From positions 1 to 8,107 of the forward strand of contig PMIQ01000058.1 of NCBI GenBank assembly GCA_003157175.1: a stretch of DNA of 8,107 nucleotides. Direction: 5' to 3'. Both the position numbers and the translations under genes were made by a program. The notes under the pieces are model-generated. The model was given only the letters and a program-made list of their open reading frames with translations. It was not told the DNA's origin and ran no database searches. Below are positions 5,683 through 8,107 of the stretch, one piece after another; within the stretch, counting starts at the first letter, position 1; each line of letters begins with the position of its first letter. Source of the DNA: Chloroflexota bacterium (lineage in GTDB: Bacteria > Chloroflexota > Limnocylindria > Limnocylindrales > CSP1-4).

Positions 5683-6600
5683 TCAATGCCCCTTGGCCGG
5701 TGCCGACACTGGCGCGTTGGGTTCGGGCACGATGAGGACCGAACACGGCGCGTGATACAAGACGGCGCGAGCCACGCTTCCAACGAGCAACGGCCCAAGG
5801 CCGCTCCGGCCGTGCGAGCCAACGACGATGAGGTCTGCGTCCCAGTTCACGGCCGCTTCGACGAGCCGGTGTGCGGGGCTGCCGTCTTCCACGCCGCTCT
5901 CGGTCTGGAGGCCGGCTTTGTGCAATCGGGCCGCAGTCTCCCCGGCGAGGGCTTCGTGCTGCTCATGCAGTTTGGCGGCACTGGTCGCGTGCGCTTCCCG
6001 GAGAGCGTCGCCGCGCAGCCAGGGATTCCACTGTGGGTCGATGTCGGCGATGCTGAGGACCCGGACGCACGCCCCGTGGAGAACCGACCAGCGACGAATG
6101 GTGTCCGCGGCCGCTGCGGCACTGGGAGAGCCGTCCTCGCCGAGCAGGATGCGGGCGATGCGATCTCGCCGGGCGACGAGAACCGGTATGAGGCTGTGGT
6201 CGACGATCTCGGCGGAGACAGAACCCAGGACGGCCGACTCGAACGGTCCGCGGCCGCGGTTGCCCAGAACGATGAGATCGGCGTGAAACGCTGACGCTTG
6301 ATCGAGAAGAGCGGTCGCGGCTCGCTCGCGCAGGACTTGCGTCTCGACCGTGAGGTCAGGCGTCGCGAATCGCCGGGCGACCTGGATGACCATCCGCCGC
6401 GCTTCGGCCTCCATCGCGTTCTCGGTCTCCTGGATCACGTCGGCCGCCATGACCATGCCCGGCATCTCGAAGAGGGCCGCGGATCCGGGATAGGCGGTCA
6501 GGACCTCAATCGTGCTGCCGATAGGCCAGGCCAGATTCGCCACCAGAGCCGCCGCGCGGTCGGATGACGTGGAGCCGTCGACCCCCAGGAGAACGCGCAT
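5683..6600 (-). CDS. Universal stress protein, tandem UspA domains
   Basis: This 305-residue cytoplasmic protein has two complete Usp domains, about residues 1-143 and 148-292. Each has the Rossmann-like Usp pattern, beginning RVLLGVDGS and RILLGEDGS. Each also has an intact ATP-binding signature G-x2-G-x9-G-S: Gly113, Gly116, Gly126-Ser127 in the first and Gly261, Gly264, Gly274-Ser275 in the second. Both domains are therefore predicted to bind nucleotide, unlike many tandem Usps in which one is degenerate. Such proteins are induced by starvation, hypoxia or oxidative stress and help cells persist; the molecular action is not defined. ATG 6600 is chosen over the TTG at 6615 because AAGGAG (6607-6612) precedes it by 6 nt. 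It follows the DUF1269 gene by 51 bp, so the two are probably co-transcribed. Confidence 0.93.
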   Translation of the reverse strand: MRVLLGVDGSTSSDRAAALVANLAWPIGSTIEVLTAYPGSAALFEMPGMVMAADVIQETENAMEAEARRMVIQVARRFATPDLTVETQVLRERAATALLDQASAFHADLIVLGNRGRGPFESAVLGSVSAEIVDHSLIPVLVARRDRIARILLGEDGSPSAAAAADTIRRWSVLHGACVRVLSIADIDPQWNPWLRGDALREAHATSAAKLHEQHEALAGETAARLHKAGLQTESGVEDGSPAHRLVEAAVNWDADLIVVGSHGRSGLGPLLVGSVARAVLYHAPCSVLIVPEPNAPVSAPAKGH

Positions 6601-6606
6601 CTGGAA

Positions 6607-6612
6607 CTCCTT
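6607..6612 (-). promoter_or_regulatory. SD that sets the UspA start at 6600
   Basis: The minus strand reads AAGGAG, then 6 nt, then ATG. It lies inside the longest open frame, which would otherwise begin at a TTG that overlaps this site. Confidence 0.7.
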
Positions 6613-6651
6613 CAACCCCGTCGTATACAGAACGCCCAGCGGTCGGCGGCC

Positions 6652-7146
6652 TCAGTCGGCCTCGAGGGCGGCGTTGATCTCCTTGGTGGCCTCATCGGAG
6701 AGGGAAGTCTTGAGGACCTGGCCACCCAGCGGGGCCAGGGCGGCGAGGGCCTTGTCTTCGGTCCACTTCTTGACGAAGAGGACGAGGGCAGCGGTGCCGG
6801 GCTTGAGGACGTCCTGGGATCGCTGGCGGAAGTCGTCCTTGATGCCCCAGCCGGTCAGGGTGCCCATGACGGCGCCCATGATGCCGCCGAGGATCAGGCC
6901 ACCCACGGGGATCAGGAAGAGCAGGCCGAAGAGCAGACCGAAGAAGCCTCCCATCATGGCGCCCGAAGTGGTGGCCCCGGTCTTGGTGACCATCTTGGCC
7001 TTGCCGTCGGCGTCCTTGGCCACGACGGCGGCTCCGGCAACCTGCATGATCAGGTCGTGCTGGAGCTGGACCACGACCTCGTAGGCCTTCTCCGCGGTGG
7101 CCTCATCGGGGTAGCCGATGACGACAAGATCCACGCCATCTGTCAC
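6652..7146 (-). CDS. DUF1269-family membrane protein
   Basis: This 164-residue protein matches the DUF1269 pattern. An N-terminal soluble domain (about 5-50) starts VDLVVIGYPDEATAEKA and includes the conserved DLIMQVAGAAVVAKDADGK. A glycine-zipper hydrophobic segment (about 60-100) carries repeated small residues, GAMMGGFFGLLFG and GGLILGGIMGAVMG, and forms one or two membrane helices. A C-terminal soluble part ends in a helix. Function is not established for the family. Members often sit next to stress genes, and the glycine-rich hairpin resembles membrane-inserting motifs. The start is GTG 7146 with GGAG at 7154-7157 and 7 nt spacing. It precedes the UspA gene by 51 bp on the same strand, which suggests a shared stress role. 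Confidence 0.88.
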   Translation of the reverse strand: MTDGVDLVVIGYPDEATAEKAYEVVVQLQHDLIMQVAGAAVVAKDADGKAKMVTKTGATTSGAMMGGFFGLLFGLLFLIPVGGLILGGIMGAVMGTLTGWGIKDDFRQRSQDVLKPGTAALVLFVKKWTEDKALAALAPLGGQVLKTSLSDEATKEINAALEAD

Positions 7147-7463
7147 GGAGTCTCTCCATCCTGGTGTTGCGCCGGCCTGCCGATTCTCGGCTGTCGAAGT
7201 GCGAACCTCTCGGCGGCTCGGGTGACCGATGCAGAGACTCGCGACATGCCATTCGCTCCAGCAGTCTGCAGTCCGAGAGCCGCGTCGTCATGACAGCTCG
7301 TCATCTGAGCCGGCGCCCGGGCAGCAGTCCGGCGTTCCCATCAGCGCCTGGCCGTGAAGCGGAATCGGGCAGTTTCAGGGCGGGCTCGCGACCCCGACGC
7401 GCCCGCCGCCCGGGAACACTCAGTGGCGTCGCGCCGTCTTGGTGCGGCCGCTGGCGGGCCGGC
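7147..7463. other. 317-bp gap between the FMN reductase and DUF1269 genes; no gene supported
   Basis: No frame here has coding character. The leader of the DUF1269 gene holds a small hairpin, GCCGA-TTC-TCGGC (7179-7191). An 8-bp palindrome, GTCATGAC (7287-7294), is followed by a second GTCAT (7301-7305 region). The promoter of the DUF1269-UspA pair is expected here, but I could not place a convincing -35/-10 pair. No hairpin with a T-run was seen after the FMN reductase stop. Confidence 0.5.
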
Positions 7464-8087
7464 TCAAGCGTCCACGGCCATCGGTCCGGCGACTGCACCC
7501 GCCGCTTCCGGGACGACCTCGGCCGTATGCGGCCTCAGCAGCGTCGTAACCCGGAGCAGCTCGTCGAGCATCGCGTCGGCCGCGCGGGCCATGGCATCGT
7601 TGGGACGGACCTGGCCGGACTCGTCGATGAACTGGCTGAAGAAGGGGATGTTCACCGATTCGACGACCGGGACCATCTTGAGAGCCGTGACAACCTGCTT
7701 GAGCTGCTGGACGGCGCGCGTGCCCGCCGCCACGCCGCCGTAGCTCACGAAGCCGACGGCCTTGTTCGCCCACTCCTCGGACAAATAGTCGATGGCGTTC
7801 TTGAGTGCCGCGCTGTAGCCGAAGTTGTACTCGGGCGTCACGAAAACGAACGCGTCGACACGCTCGATCTTGCGGCTCCAGTCGATAGTGTGCTGGTGCA
7901 CGTATTGGTGGAGTCGAGGGTGATTCGGTTCATCGAGCAGAGGCAGGTTCACCCGCGCCAGGTCGATCAGCTCGATGGCGAAGCCGGAATGAGCCGCCGC
8001 GCGGCCCCGGAACCACTCCGCGAACTTGGGGCCGATGCGTCCCGGGCGCGTGCTACCGATGACGATCGCAAGAGTTGGCTGTGGCAT
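7464..8087 (-). CDS. NADPH-dependent FMN reductase-like flavoprotein
   Basis: This 207-residue protein of the NADPH_dep_FMN_red family has a flavodoxin-like fold. It would bind FMN and reduce flavin, quinones, azo or nitro compounds or metal ions using NAD(P)H, in the cytoplasm. The phosphate-binding loop is GSTRPGRIG (11-19). The family signature is PEYNFGYSAALKNAIDYL (85-102), where PEYN contacts the flavin. SYGGVAAGTRA (115-125) is the second flavin-side loop. The usual PG after PEYNxG is replaced by SA (92-93), which is within family variation. The last 25 or so residues are an Ala/Pro/Val-rich tail beyond the fold. The start is ATG 8087 with GGAGG (8094-8098) and 6 nt spacing. The gene is the first of the minus-strand series, 317 bp from the next, so co-transcription is uncertain. 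The physiological substrate is unknown; an oxidative-stress role is inferred from its neighbours. Confidence 0.93.
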   Translation of the reverse strand: MPQPTLAIVIGSTRPGRIGPKFAEWFRGRAAAHSGFAIELIDLARVNLPLLDEPNHPRLHQYVHQHTIDWSRKIERVDAFVFVTPEYNFGYSAALKNAIDYLSEEWANKAVGFVSYGGVAAGTRAVQQLKQVVTALKMVPVVESVNIPFFSQFIDESGQVRPNDAMARAADAMLDELLRVTTLLRPHTAEVVPEAAGAVAGPMAVDA

Positions 8088-8107
8088 CGCGAGCCTCCAT
8101 CCCCGTA

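Overview
The window comes from a GC-rich bacterium: third codon positions are mostly G or C, GTG starts are frequent, and most genes have a clear Shine-Dalgarno (SD) sequence. The gene content (a paired-domain universal stress protein, a DUF1269 membrane protein, a cysteine-free DksA/TraR protein, a CPA2 antiporter) would fit a soil or aquatic Chloroflexota or Actinomycetota genome. That placement is a guess from gene content and composition. No phage, plasmid, IS element, CRISPR array, rRNA or tRNA was seen.

Left part (1-1303). The 5' end of an MFS drug-type transporter runs leftward off the window. Diverging from it is a 252-residue hypothetical protein built from two copies of a beta-rich module. 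The 260 bp between them hold two dyads (368-382 and 439-456) that look like operator candidates.

Middle plus-strand part (1437-4042). A CPA2-type cation:proton antiporter is followed by a classical short-chain dehydrogenase/reductase. Then comes a small single-pass membrane protein of unknown function whose start is unclear. It ends tail-to-tail with the first minus-strand gene, overlapping it by 25 bp.

Right, minus-strand part (4018-8087). Five genes read leftward. In transcription order they are an NADPH-dependent FMN reductase-like flavoprotein, a DUF1269 glycine-rich membrane protein, a tandem UspA protein, an orphan OmpR/PhoB-type response regulator with a degenerate receiver domain, and a DksA/TraR-family protein that has lost all four zinc-finger cysteines. 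The spacing (317, 51, 161 and 364 bp) shows this is not one tight operon. Only the DUF1269-UspA pair is close enough to be confidently co-transcribed. The theme is nonetheless coherent: stress, redox and transcriptional adjustment.

The most notable signals are the cysteine-free DksA-like protein, the atypical response regulator, and nested inverted repeats at that regulator's predicted promoter and mRNA 5' end. I found no strong evidence for a wholly new system. The best candidate for something undescribed is the regulatory module formed by the last two minus-strand genes.
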